This document shows, piece after piece, positions 12,861 to 23,856 of a DNA stretch of 64,000 nucleotides. Origin of the DNA: Larix kaempferi (Eukaryota > Streptophyta > Pinopsida > Pinales > Pinaceae); NCBI GenBank assembly GCA_027924585.1, contig BSBM01000092.1, positions 11,593,501-11,657,500 of the forward strand, in the 5' to 3' direction. Under the pieces are notes generated by a model. It saw nothing but the letters and a program-made list of their open reading frames with translations, did no database searches and was not told where the DNA came from. The translations under genes were made by a program, and so were the position numbers. Numbering within the stretch: position 1 is the first letter of the stretch; each line of letters opens with the position of its first letter.

Positions 12861-14660
12861 AGAACCCTCTCGCCACAAACCTTGCCTTGAACTTCTCGAT
12901 GTTTCCATTTGCAGCATGCTTGATCTTGAAGAGCCATCTAAAAGTCACCACAGACTTTCCCTCCAGCCTAGGCACAATATCCCAAACATCATTCTTCATG
13001 ATGGAGGTGTACTCCACCATGGCATCCCTCCAAACCTGTATGTCGGCTACTTGCTCAAAACTAGAAGGCTCGAAGTCAATGATGTTGCTCATAAATGCCA
13101 TATAGTTCGAAAACTTCTTTGGAGGCCTACTCTCCGTGAATGATATCTTGGGAGCCTCAACATGCTCTTGAGCATCCCTCAATGTCTGCTCAAACCATAT
13201 GGGTCTCCTGACAGGAGTGGAAGGAGCTAACTCATCCTCATCACCTTGAAGGTTGACTCCCTGAATTGGAAGTCTATGAACTATGTTCTCCCTTAGAAGC
13301 CACCAACTCCTTGTCCTCTGCCATTGGTGGTAACGCATGAGACTTCTTAGATGCCAAGTTCTCCTCGAACTTAACATCTTGACTTACTCACCACTATCTT
13401 TTGATGTGTTACCATGAAGATCTTGTAAGCCTTTGAGGTCTCGTTGTACCCCACAAAAACACCCTTCTCTCCTAAAGGATCAAGCTTCGTCCTCTTCTCC
13501 TCGGGAACATGAATGTAAACTAGACAACTAAAGATCCTCAAATGTCCTATCTCTAATTTCACTCCTGTGAATGCCTACTCCGAAGTCCTGTCCTCCAGTA
13601 TCCTGTGAGGACTCTTGTTCTGCAAATATACTGATGTGTTACATGCCTTTCCCAAAGAAACATAAGCAATCCTTAATCATGAATCATAGCCTTTGCAATA
13701 TAGATGATGGATCGGTTTTTTCTCTCTGCAACCCCATTCTATTGTGGCTTGTAAGAGACTATCTTCTCCCTCTTGATCCTTGCCTCCTTGCAGAAATCCT
13801 TGAAGTCATTTGAGGTGTAATCTCCCCCATTATCTAACCTCGAGACCTCGATCTTCTTACCTGTCAAGTTCTTCACCTGAGCCTTCAACTCCTGAAACTG
13901 ACCGAAGACCTCATCCTTGGTCTTCATAAAGAAGATCCACGTTTTTCGAGATAAATCATCGATGAACGTCACATAGTATGAAGCTCCCTGGACAGATACT
14001 ATGCACATTGGCCCACATACATCTGAATGAATAAGATCCAAGATCCCCTTAGACCTACTGTCACTGCTTTGAAAAGCAATCTTGACATTCTTTCCAAGTG
14101 CACACCCTCTACATACGCCCTGCTACTCAACATTGAAATCTGGAAGACCAATGACAATCTCCCTCAGAATCGACAATGCCCTATAATGCAAGTGTCCCAT
14201 TCTCCTGTGCCAGAGTTCACACAAGTTGTCATTGTCATGTACCAAAGCCTAAACAGGATTTCCTTGTAGTTGTTATAAGTTTCCCTCTCTAACCCCAATC
14301 CTCATTGCTGTGTCAAGGCTAGTTCCCTCTGGATGTATGAGTAATTGCCCCCTCCTAAAGATAACGACAAACCCCTTTCCTCCATAACTGAAGTCTAAGA
14401 CTGAGAGCAAGTTCTCCTTCAGTCCTGATACAAATAGCACATCCTGGGCATCAAATGAACCTCTTAACTCAAGCTGGAACGAGACTATTCCCTCTCCTCT
14501 GACTGCATACTTGGCATCATCACCAAGCTCCACATGGATCCCTGAGTCTAACTCTGTCAATCTATTGAATAGCTCCAGTGCTTCTGTCATATGACGAGAT
14601 GCACCACTGTCCATGTACCATGCACTCCAACCATGTTGGTGGAAAGGCAAGAAACTAGTG
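12861..14660 (-). pseudogene. Copia C2 protease, integrase and start of reverse transcriptase
   Basis: Reading downward from about 14650: protease with WYMDSGASRHMT (catalytic Asp-Ser-Gly); an integrase zinc-finger region that is degraded; the integrase core with DVCGPM, YVTFIDDLSRKTWIFF and RLDNGGDYTS (first two acidic residues seen); the C-terminal LRIFSCLVYIHVP and GVFVGYNETSKAYKI blocks; then a linker and the reverse transcriptase start (VTFRWLFKIKHAANG, KFKARFVARG). Multiple frameshifts occur. The DFSLVSC phrase just before the protease is gag-derived, and then recognisable Copia sequence stops. Confidence 0.85.
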
Positions 14661-14719
14661 AGAAATCACTCTCAAACTTTGCAACAAACTCACACAACTA
14701 AGTCTCTACAGATGCTGCT

Positions 14720-15199
14720 ACTAACACAAAGTGCTGGGGGATTGTGCCAAGTAACATTGGCACCTTTCCTAGTTACCTTTTAAATCTTCAAGTTTCAAGT
14801 GTTAACTCTTTCAGAGTTTCTATTTGGAACCAGGCAGTTTTGGGTGTTAATAACACTAACAACTCGCAATGCCTATAAAGTATAATCTATACTATTCAAC
14901 TCAATAATAATTACAAAGATTAGAAATCAGGTCTGATAACTAAGAAACAGAAAGCTTTTATCTTAGATATTAGATGGTTTTGGCAGGCAAACTTCAGTTT
15001 TTCTGTTCAGATTGAATATGGATTCCCCCCTATGGCTAGCAGGCACTAACACAAAGTGCAGAGAGATGGTGCCAGATGATATTGGCACCTTTCCTGGTTA
15101 CGTTTTGACTCTTCCAGTTTCAAGTGTTAACTCTTCCAGAGTTTATATTTGGAACCGGACAGTTTTGGGTGTTAACAACACTGACAACTCGCAATGCCT
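14720..15199. repeat. Direct repeat pair (155 bp, 325 bp apart)
   Basis: The blocks 14720-14873 and 15045-15199 both run from ACTAACACAAAGTGC through TTTGGGTGTTAA to CTCGCAATGCCT, with an estimated 85 percent identity. Directly after the first copy, a phrase around TTCAACTCAATAATAATTAC is shared with 15935-15972. The pair may be remnants of a small retroelement's terminal repeats, but no TG...CA ends were established. Confidence 0.6.
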
Positions 15200-15240
15200 A
15201 CCAGCGTAGATCCATCTCAAACCCGGATCTATCAAGCACC

Positions 15241-15340
15241 GAGAGGGATCCAATTTCTTGAGGTGTAATTTTTTTTGTTTTATCTTAAATTTTTTACACA
15301 TTAAGAAAAAAATTACCCCTCAAGAAATTGGATCCCTCTC
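15241..15340. repeat. Near-perfect 35-bp inverted repeat (hairpin)
   Basis: The left arm, starting GAGAGGGATCCAATTTCTTG at 15241, is mirrored by a right arm ending CAAGAAATTGGATCCCTCTC at 15340. One mismatch was counted over about 35 bp, and a T/A-rich spacer of about 30 bp separates the arms. The small number of differences means it is young or maintained. It could be a foldback element or a head-to-head LTR-end junction. Confidence 0.85.
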
Positions 15341-15464
15341 TTTTAATTTTTTAATTATTTTTATTTTTATTTTTGATAAGTTCTGAGCGAACATGAAATT
15401 TTTAATAACTTTTGATTTTTTATAAGTTATGAGCCGACATGGAAACGTAACATGACAAATGTGA

Positions 15465-15930
15465 CAAACATTACAACATCTCACCCATACTGGGTTGTAA
15501 CATAACGTGACAAATGTGACAAACGTTACAACATCTCCCCCATACTGGGTTGTAACGTAACGTGACAAACGTGACAAACGTGACATGTGACATCCGTTAC
15601 AGGATCCCCCCCATACTATTACTTTTTACATTTTATTACTTTTGAAAACGTTGCATGTGACATGTGACATCCATTACAGGATCTCCCCCATACTGGGTTG
15701 TAAGCACCTCATTTACACTCGGTGCAACAAACGTTACAACATCTCCCCCATACTGGGTTGTAACGTAACGTGACAAACGTGACAAATGTGACATGTGACA
15801 TCTGTTACAGGATCTCCCCCATACTATTACTTTTTACATTTTATTACTTTTGAAAACGTTACATGTGACATGTGACATCCGTTACAGGATCTTCCCCATA
15901 CTGGGTTGTAAGCACCTCGTTTACACACGG
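15465..15930. repeat. Complex tandem repeat, 208-bp unit with subrepeats
   Basis: The phrase ACTGGGTTGTAACGTAACGT begins units at 15544 and 15752 (208 bp apart). Each unit contains an internal near-duplication around CATCCGTTACAGGATCTCCC and runs of GTGACAAACGTGACA. A partial, shorter repeat begins near 15475. The wording (GTTACAACATCTCCCCCATA) recurs at least six times. This could be a small satellite or the subrepeated U3 of an LTR. No coding is present. Confidence 0.8.
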
Positions 15931-16271
15931 TGCAATAATCTATACTCTTCAACTCAATAATAATTACCAAAAACTAAAATAAACTAGCTGAGAAGGTTTC
16001 CTTTGATATGCATCTAGATGGGATGGAAATAGGAGGATCCATAAACAAACTATCAATTAAACCACTGAGCAGAGAAGCAACCCATTGGACTCTCTACTGA
16101 AAAGAATCAAAGATAAGATAACGTACAATCCACAGGTAGTTTGCACAAATCTACAGTCCTGATCAGTAGCAACACTAAGTACAAGATGTAAGAAAGGCAA
16201 GAGAATCTCAGGTTGCCAAAGGTAACAATCGCTACTTGAGGCAAAAGTTGAGTCCCAAAATAAATAATTAC

Positions 16272-18087
16272 CTTCCCAAGTTCTTGATGCAGCCATTGTC
16301 TCACAACTGTTGTTTGCTGTATAAGCCTTTCCATGGATGTGTAGCTAGGCAGGTTAGCATGCGCTGCCGTATATCAATGACCAACAGATCATGTAATGCA
16401 CACATGAATCAGTATATTTTAGTTTTGCCATAAGTGAGAGTCATCTCATAAAATTAACAATATATATGAGAAAATGGCATTCATTTCAGTAATATTAACA
16501 TGAAAGGTTAAAAAACAACTTAGTAGTTAGATTAACATATGAAGGAACTAACCCAAGATGGCTCGATTCAGCGAATCAGCTACACTTTGCCGATAGTCCA
16601 TACTCAAAAGATTAAACATGGGTGACTTTTCAGGCTCCTCATAAGCTAGAAGTGCCATGCAATCCTGCAAAACTAGGAAAATCACTCTAACAAGTGAGCA
16701 ACATGATTTTTCACTTCAAGTACAAAAATTGTTTGACCACAACCATAGTACACCTCTGAATGTAGCTTTGTGAATCTTATAAAATGTTTGAACAATGCTA
16801 CCAGAAACACCTTCTGGACCATAATGAATCCACAATTGGGGCATTTCCATAGAATCTGCCATTGGCAACCTTTCCAGCCTCTAGGGGCTGACTTATGAGG
16901 ACTAAAGAACACTTCAAAAAAAAATAAGACAAAGCTTATGCTAGAGTCTACAATATTTTATGTCCAATTCTCTTGTAGAATTGTTTATATCTAAATGGGA
17001 AATCCTGACTTCAACTTTTCCTCATTGACATTTTGAAAATGACCATTTCAGAAACTAAACCCATTCCGTAAACCTTCATGATTTCCAGCTTTAGGTACCA
17101 TAGATTTTGGAGGACTGTACAGATATAACTGGGGGATGTGAGTTTAATTTTTGTTTTTGTATGATTGTATATGAAATATAATGCAGAATATGGCTATCTA
17201 CAGGTATGCAGCAAATGTCTTCATCTTACTCAAAAATACATGACTAAGTCAGATGAAACAAATACTTACTTCTAATTTTTCGACATATCTGTTCTGCTTT
17301 CCAAATGATGTTAGCTCATTCTGAGCAAACACTAAAGCCTCTGTGCTGTTATCGGAACAAACAGAATACTTAATTTCTTTCAAAATGGGATATGTACGTC
17401 AAACACTAAAGCCTCTGTGCTGTTATCGGAACAAACAGAATACTTAATTTCTTTCAAAATGGGATATGTACGTAAAATGTCCTACTCTCCCTACAGTTCA
17501 CCTGACATCTATCTTAAAGTTTTATCTGTTCAAAAATAATGCATAGATAACAAACTAAAAGTTGTGTAAAATCATACCACTGCCTCTTGCGGACAAGCTC
17601 AACAAAATGAATGCTCAAAAGATCAAAATGCAAGTCCTTATTTTCCTGTAGGAGTTCAGGGGCAAGCTGGTTCGTAAGTTCTATGGCCCTCAGAGCATTT
17701 CCTTCCAAAGCGAAATTGTAAATTGCTGAATAAACATGCAAAGAAATAGTAGCATGAATCAATCACCTGGCAGAAGAAATCCATTGACTAGAACTGAAAT
17801 CCAAACATGTTAATAAAATAGTCAAAAGTAATTCTTTATGTTTGGCTGCCAAGGACTAAAAACATCAGAAATTAACTAGGAAAGACTTTAAACTTCAATA
17901 ACATGGCAACAACTAGAAATTTTGAAACAAATCCGTAGCACTCACGTTTTCTCTTATCAATATCAACAGGATAATCAGCTGGCTGCTTCATCCCTGTGCA
18001 AGAGATAAAGGTTTCTGCAGTTTCTTTGAAACAATTGTGCATCAAGTACGAGAGCACAATATTACGGACATCATTGTCATTAATAGT
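16272..18087 (-). CDS. LisH-CTLH-CRA domain protein (RanBPM/GID8-like), five internal exons
   Basis: Exons, in transcription order, are 18087-17946, 17725-17578, 17345-17270, 16664-16553 and 16363-16272. All introns are GT/AG and all phases fit. Exon 1 here gives LisH (NDNDVRNIVLSYLMHNCFKE, then SCTGMKQPADYP). Exon 2 gives CTLH (IYNFALEGNALRAIELTNQL, DLHFDLLSIHFVELVRKRQ). Exons 3-5 give the CRA part (TEALVFAQNELTSFGKQ, ALLAYEEPEKSPMFNLL, MERLIQQTTVVRQWLHQEL). The order and wording match the plant LisH/RanBPM family, of which Arabidopsis At1g06060 is, from memory, a member. Related proteins are subunits of the CTLH/GID ubiquitin-ligase complex, so a scaffolding role is inferred. No initiator exon is seen upstream; a LINE begins at 18908 instead. 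The short last exon after LGK is not identified: the frame runs into the intron, and a weak DPPIS candidate near 16048 lacks an AG acceptor. Confidence 0.85.
17326..17473 (-). repeat. 74-bp perfect tandem duplication over a 3' splice site
   Basis: Units 17326-17399 and 17400-17473 appear identical. Each contains, on the gene's strand, the end of an intron, the acceptor AG and the first 20 bases of the CRA exon. The gene therefore has two identical acceptors 74 bp apart. Use of the upstream one would bring an in-frame TGA within about 40 bases; use of the downstream one gives the family-like protein. Confidence 0.95.
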
Positions 18088-18907
18088 CTGTCCAAGAAGT
18101 ATTCCAAGACATATCAAAACATGAAAATAATCATGTCAAGAAAAAAATAATAACAGTGCTTTCGGCAAAAAAGTAAAGGCATTATAACTATCCACAAAAA
18201 TGGGAACTGATTAACAAATTATAAAAGATATTTGGGCCAACATCCAACAGGCAATTTAGTGGGGATTAGATAAGATTATCTTTTAATCATCCACAGTATA
18301 CTCACACTTAAAATTAGCTGAATTTGTTTAATTGTACAAAAAGAAAATGCAGTTCTCAAAGTTGCTCCAGAGTTCCAATATCTATCAACTACTTCCATTG
18401 CATCTATAGCTGTTTATCTAGAGGTAGAGCTAATTAGAATTTAGCTCTTGTTGAAAACATGTTTTCCAAGTTGCAAATCAAGAAAGGCGTTAAGACAGAG
18501 AATGTGCACACCTGATAAGAAAAATTGGACTAGATAGAGATCAGCAGAAGACACATTGAAGAGCACAGAAAAGACATTCTTATTGAGATGCGCAGCATAT
18601 ACATGGAATGCACAAGTATGACCACCACGATGACAAATAAAATGATGTTATAAACCTCTGATATCATTTGTTATGATCAAAATTACTCAAAAAAAACAGA
18701 GAAACACTGGAATACATCAAATAGAGATGAGAAGCATGAATCCAATGTATGATAATGATTATTAGTTGCACAGCAATTCCTAAGCAAAAAGAAAATCTCT
18801 CCCAATAATCCCAAAAGATAATATAATAAACTGCACATGAAGTTTTGAGACAATTCAGCTTTGTGGAACAAGAACAGAAGGAGCTTGAGACTTGGGGTTT
18901 TAAATCC
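18088..18907. other. Intron or upstream DNA of the LisH gene
   Basis: No exon could be matched to the expected N-terminus of the LisH family. Open frames here are short and rich in hydrophobic or simple residues. The intron upstream of 18087 ends in a good acceptor (TTCTTGGACAG). The first exon must be further upstream, beyond the LINE and the nested insertions, or has been lost. Confidence 0.5.
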
Positions 18908-20539
18908 ATGGCTTCAAATGGCACAGCCAACCTGAGATCTAAGCATGAAGAAATCCATCCTATGCTCAAGGCTCAAATTCTAGCCGACCCAGCCTTCAAT
19001 TCCACTGGAGATGCCTGCCAAATCTATCCTGAGCTCAAGGCTCAGATTCTGGCTGAGCCTGCCTTCGGTTTCACTGGAGACCCCTGTGAATGGGCAGAGA
19101 AATCAATGAAGGAGAGCTCGATGTGCATACCTGCGGCAGGAAGCCCTAACTCCATGAAACTGACAACAGATAGGTCGCTAGCTAAATCCTTGAGGTTTGA
19201 GGCCAAAAGTGGTGCCACTTTAGCTTTGGATGAGCAATGTCTTGCCAAAGGCTGGGTCCAGCAAGCCCCTCAGCTCGAGGATAGTCTTCATCCAACACAT
19301 CTCATGGAGCTGATGTGTAACGTGAATCTTCAAAAGTAAGGTGAAGTCGTTGATCTTCAAGTCTTTGTGAGATCACTCTCAAGGGAAACCCTCTGTTTCA
19401 AATGAGATCCACAAATTCAGTATCCATATTAAAGTCACAAATTGAATGGAGATGAGGATCTCGTCAAGTCATCAAATGTTGCTCTATGCGAGTAGGCAAC
19501 TCCTTGATGATCTCTTTTTCACAGATTATGGCATCAGAAGGGGATGCTATAGTGCTTTTGGTTTCCAGGCTTCTCGGAGGAACCCTAGGCACCAATGCAC
19601 CCTCCTCCCAACACAATTCATTCAAGGATGGGGTGAAGCTTGGGACTTATGTTCACTCGAAGACCAAAATGCCCCCTATTGCCGCCAGATTGCGAACCTC
19701 GAGGGAAAGGGGATTAGCGTTAGCGTGGCTGAAATCTCCAAGCCACTGGGTGCATCCTTGGGGGCAAGCAAAGAGTTGAGATACTATCACTCAACACTCA
19801 ACTCCTCCTTCTAGGCCAACTCCTAGCAAAGCCAAGGGGGGTGATCCCTATGAAAAACAAACTATGGCCTTTAAGCTAAGTTAAAGAAAGAAAATGATTC
19901 TAGGAGTTTGAAGACAATTTAATACTGAACCAGAAATTGCAAGTAGTATTTAGATCAACAGCATGAAATTAATACATCCATCTAACACATGATTTAATTA
20001 AAAAAAGTGCGCTTGTTGTAGATTGTACTAATGCCAAAATGGAATCATATAAGTTGGAGTGCTGTTGTGTCGTGAAAGTGTTGCAAGTCTTGTTGGTTAG
20101 TTTTAATTGATTTTATTAGATGCGTGAATTAAGGAATGGGTTAGTTCTTGGTTTGGCCCAATTCCAACTTGATCCTTCGAACTGAGCATAGTGACAACTA
20201 AACCAAGGGTCCAACTGGGCGAGGCATAACCTACTTAAAGTAGCCCACTGACTCTGTAGTTAGTTTCACGCGATCTCCCGAGTTCTAGAGCTCAAGTTTT
20301 TGTTGGATTGCCCTATTAAACTAGTCACTCAAGTCCCTTTCTGATTGACCAACTGATCGGACTGAGTTGCAGCGGCCAAGAGCATACTTGGAACTGTTAT
20401 CACACCATAGTAGCAGGGCTACTATTCTTGCTTAGGAGATATCTGCACATTCCAGAGCTTAGATTATTCAGAGCTTGGCTATGATGACTTTATATTTTGA
20501 GATCACTCATGATCAGAGCAGTGTATTATTCAGATTTAT

Positions 20540-23500
20540 TATTGCCAACTAAGTTGTACTTGGTTGGATTATCAAGCGAGCGGGCAAAGTTGAACATGTC
20601 AATGTTCATTTTCGATGATTTGATGTCTAGCAGGCCTTTTAAAGGCCCCATTTTTTAAATTTTTTTTCCACATGTCCATGGCCCTGCGGGGTTTGTAATA
20701 AAATGTATTAGCATGGTGTTTTGTAAAAGACTTGGTTCCCTAGGACTTTTTGGCTAAGTCAGGTATTCCAAGGAGTTTTTTCACCTATTAATTATGTCTT
20801 GCATTAGTGCATAACATAATTTTTGGGTTTTTCTCCTGCTCCTCCAAAGCTGGAATGCTTGGGGAGGTTAACGGGCCTTAGGGGATTGTTAAAGTCCATG
20901 GGTCAATGTATATGAACATGTTAGACGTTTTTTTTGAGTCATATGGACATGTGCTAAGCCCCCCTAGGTAGTTTTTTAATTTTTGGCGAAAAGTATTTTT
21001 TTTCCGTAAATGAGCCATTTTTTTAATGGTTTCATTAAAAAATATTGTAAATGGCATAAAAATGTCATCTAGGGGTCTTTTTTGCCTTAGGGGTGCTCGT
21101 TTTCTAACTCAGAGCACCCCCTTAACCCCTAAACCCACTTTTCTAATGTTTGGGTGTTTAATTTTTCACTTATGCTAAAAAAAAACCAAAAAAGTAAAAA
21201 AAATCATAAAAAAAAAGTGAAAAATGACTTAAAAAATATTTCCAATTTTGGAGGAGTTAGAGATCTAAAATATTTCAGCTATGTTTTAAGAGTTGTAAGA
21301 GTTGATTTTGGAAAGATTCCAGGCAGCTATATTAGTGGGATTATTTCTCTATTTAAGGGGGGCATATTTCCCAAAATTGGGCACCTTCAATCATGGAATT
21401 TGCAGCTATGTTTATGGGTTGTCACAATGCTGATTTTTAGCTGATTTTGGCAGCCCATTACATGGGAGTGGGCAGCCCCATTTGCTCCACGAGTTATGCC
21501 ACTCACTCCACCCATTCCTCCTCAACTTGGGCACCCCCTCTCCTTGAGTTTTTCTATATAAGCAAGTTCACTCTCATTGTTTTCTCATGAGAAGGTGAAC
21601 CTTTGCTCCTATCTTTGTAATATTTTTTGCATTTGTTTATGAATAAAAGGCTTTGGAGGCAATTCTATGTGTGGACTCTCATGGTGTGGATGATCATGTT
21701 CTGTTTTAACATATGAGGTAATCTGTGTCTTTACATGTTTATTCATGCTTGTTTATTGATCAATCACTAGCTTTTGAAGGAGTGTTGAGCTTAGTAAGGT
21801 CAAAATAGTGTAATCTATTTCATTATTTTTACTGTTGGTTATCATAGAGTGCTTAGAGTTCAATGTCATTTTTGTTTAAATGCTTGAATCTAGTTCTCTA
21901 TTTTAGTCGACACTAGTGCATTTGATCTTGCTTGTGTGAGTTGTCTTTTGTGTCTACAGGTTGCCGATCCGAAGAGTTGGTGGAGCTTGCTTGCATCCAT
22001 TGGTCTTTGAAATTGATTCAAGGAGAACTAGTCCCATTGATCCCCACGGTGGAGGACTCCATAGCTCAAATTCAAGACATTTCTTCTTCTTCTCATCAAC
22101 ATAAAAAATCTTCAAATCTTTCTTGGTTACTTTGGTTTGCATATTTCAGACCTCATTCTTGTTTAAAAAATCATAAGTAGGTCTGATTTTTGTTTTAGAT
22201 CTTAAGCTCATCTTCAAGTAAAATCTTTATCTAGATCTAGTCGATGCATACTTCTTGTTTAAGTGTACTTTTCCGAATATTTTAAGGGCTTAAGCAAGTA
22301 GTATGTTTGGCTGAACTTCATGTGTATTTGGCTGATTTAAAGAGCTGATAATTTGCAGCCCTTAAAAGCTTGCAAAGATCCCAAGTAAAACAAGCCCCAT
22401 CGCTTGTTTTACTTGGTTAAATTTTGTCATTTTAACTAGTTTTAACACTTAGTTTTTTCTGGGTTTTTAGGAGGTGTTCCAAATACACTCTTCAAGTGTT
22501 TTTGGGCATCTTATACTAACGTTTACTTGCTGGTTTGCAGCAAAAGACGAACAGGTAGGAGGAGGTGTTATCAAAATTTCAAAGATCAAGGCAATCCGGA
22601 GGACCAATATTGATTATTTTGCAAACCGGATACTTCTTTTCTCCAATTTTTGTAAGCCACTGAGTCAATTAAGGCTGGGGCATTTCTATTGCATTGTAAC
22701 TAAAGTATTAAACGAGAGCAAGTGGGCTAATCGAGTGCCCACACCCCATCCCCCCAGGGGGGAAGACTGTGTCAACTCAATTTTCGTGGTTTGCAATTTT
22801 TTAGGTTTAGATTTCATTTCTGCACTTAATAAAATCAAACTAGGCTTAAAATTAACCTTGTTGGTCCATTCCACTGGCGGGCCACAAGTTCACTCAAAAC
22901 ATAGTTTTATCATTTTTTTTACAAACTCAAACGTCCCCCTTGCTTTCCCGAAGTAGGGTTTCTGTACAAGGGCTTGCCTGAGTACGTGCCTGAAAAGAGA
23001 CTCTTGGGGTTTAAAAAGATAATATTTTGGTTCATAAAATCTTCTAAAAATACCAAGGTCTTCTCCCGTATGCTCTGTGGCCAACTTGCAGCTCAGTCTG
23101 ATCCAGTTGGTACGCATCAGAAAGGGGGAGATGGCTAGTAATAGGATCTAACACCGCCCCAAATAAAAAAAAAACCTTTATGTGAAAATCCGGCACATCA
23201 CAAGCATTTTGTTGTCGTGGGGAAATTTCTCAGAAGGCTTGGGACAAAACTGAGTAGTGACCTCTTGGAAACCGTTAGGCTTGCCCTCGTTGGTACAGCA
23301 TCTGAACACCTCTTTGAGACTCCAATTCATCCCAAGTCTGAGAGGGAAGCCACACATCAAAATTCCGGACATGTTCCCCATACCTTTGTGTATATTGGGA
23401 ACCCACCAGCCATAATAAAAAGATCGCTTTCACATTAATTCTAAAATAAACCAAGAACACTTGCACAACATTTACTTTTCTGCTTATGCATCTATTTCGA

Positions 23501-23856
23501 CTCCATTATAAGGCACTGGTCTATATTGATATTATTTCATGTTATTGACAAATGTTGCGAATGAATGATGATAATAGTGAATGGGAGCAAATGATGTATT
23601 GATGAATAATTGTTTTGCTTTATATAAGTATATGCTGCTTTTATCTTGGTTATCAAAAAATATTTTTTCTAACTCCTAGATTAGACACCTTAGTTTTTAT
23701 TTTTTAGGGTCCACCCCCTTGGCTTTGCTAGGAAATCCTAGACGGAGGAGTCGAGTCCCAAGTGACAGCACCTGACTCTGACTTGCCCCCAAGGCCACAC
23801 CAGCAGCTTGAAGACTTCTGTTGCGTTTTTCCCAGGTGTGGAACCAGGCGGCAACA
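20540..23856 (+). mobile_element. T1: solo LTR, family T (3317 bp)
   Basis: Starts TATTGCCAAC (TG probably decayed to TA, by comparison with TGTTACCAAC of T3 and T4) and ends GGCGGCAACA. The flanking 5-mers are TTTAT (20535-20539) and CTTAT (23857-23861), one mismatch. It sits inside S-B. Landmarks shared with T2-T4: GGGGTTTGTAATAAA, CCTCCAAAGCTGGAATGC, a TATA box at 21555, and a terminal TTGGCTTTGCTAGG...TTGCCCCCAAGGCC block. Confidence 0.75.
21555..21562 (+). promoter_or_regulatory. TATA box of LTR T1
   Basis: TATATAAG is followed by CAAG. The same phrase, TCTATATAAGCAAGG, occurs in T4 at 49425, at the same place relative to shared blocks. Conservation between copies suggests a functional ancestral core promoter. 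Confidence 0.6.

Larger units (their letters stand above)
6054..14718 (-). mobile_element. Ty1/Copia retrotransposon C2, 5'-truncated, split by S-A
   Basis: Minus-strand pol order is protease, integrase, reverse transcriptase, RNase H, which is the Copia order. The element is interrupted by the 4.56-kb S-A insertion (8301-12860) between the first reverse transcriptase block and the rest. Gag is missing except for about 20 residues before the protease: sequence beyond 14718 changes to an unrelated direct repeat. Several in-frame stops show it is dead. It lies downstream of the host gene's 3' side. Confidence 0.85.

Noticed and set aside
16040-16060. Last exon of the LisH gene starting GATCCTCCTATTTCC
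   Set aside because: It loosely resembles the expected Asp-x-Pro-Pro start, but the preceding bases are ATG rather than an AG acceptor and the rest does not match, so it was not annotated.
16682-16912. 76-codon minus ORF inside the LisH gene
   Set aside because: It lies wholly within the intron between 17269 and 16665, has no family-like sequence, and the flanking exons splice cleanly around it.
18664-18969. 101-codon minus ORF as a possible first exon of the LisH gene
   Set aside because: Its translation is mostly hydrophobic and aromatic simple sequence, unlike the acidic N-terminus expected for the family, and no donor site fits the phase of the next exon.
22474-22956. 160-codon plus ORF
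   Set aside because: Entirely within LTR T1; the homologous part of T2 does not keep the frame, so it is not a conserved gene.
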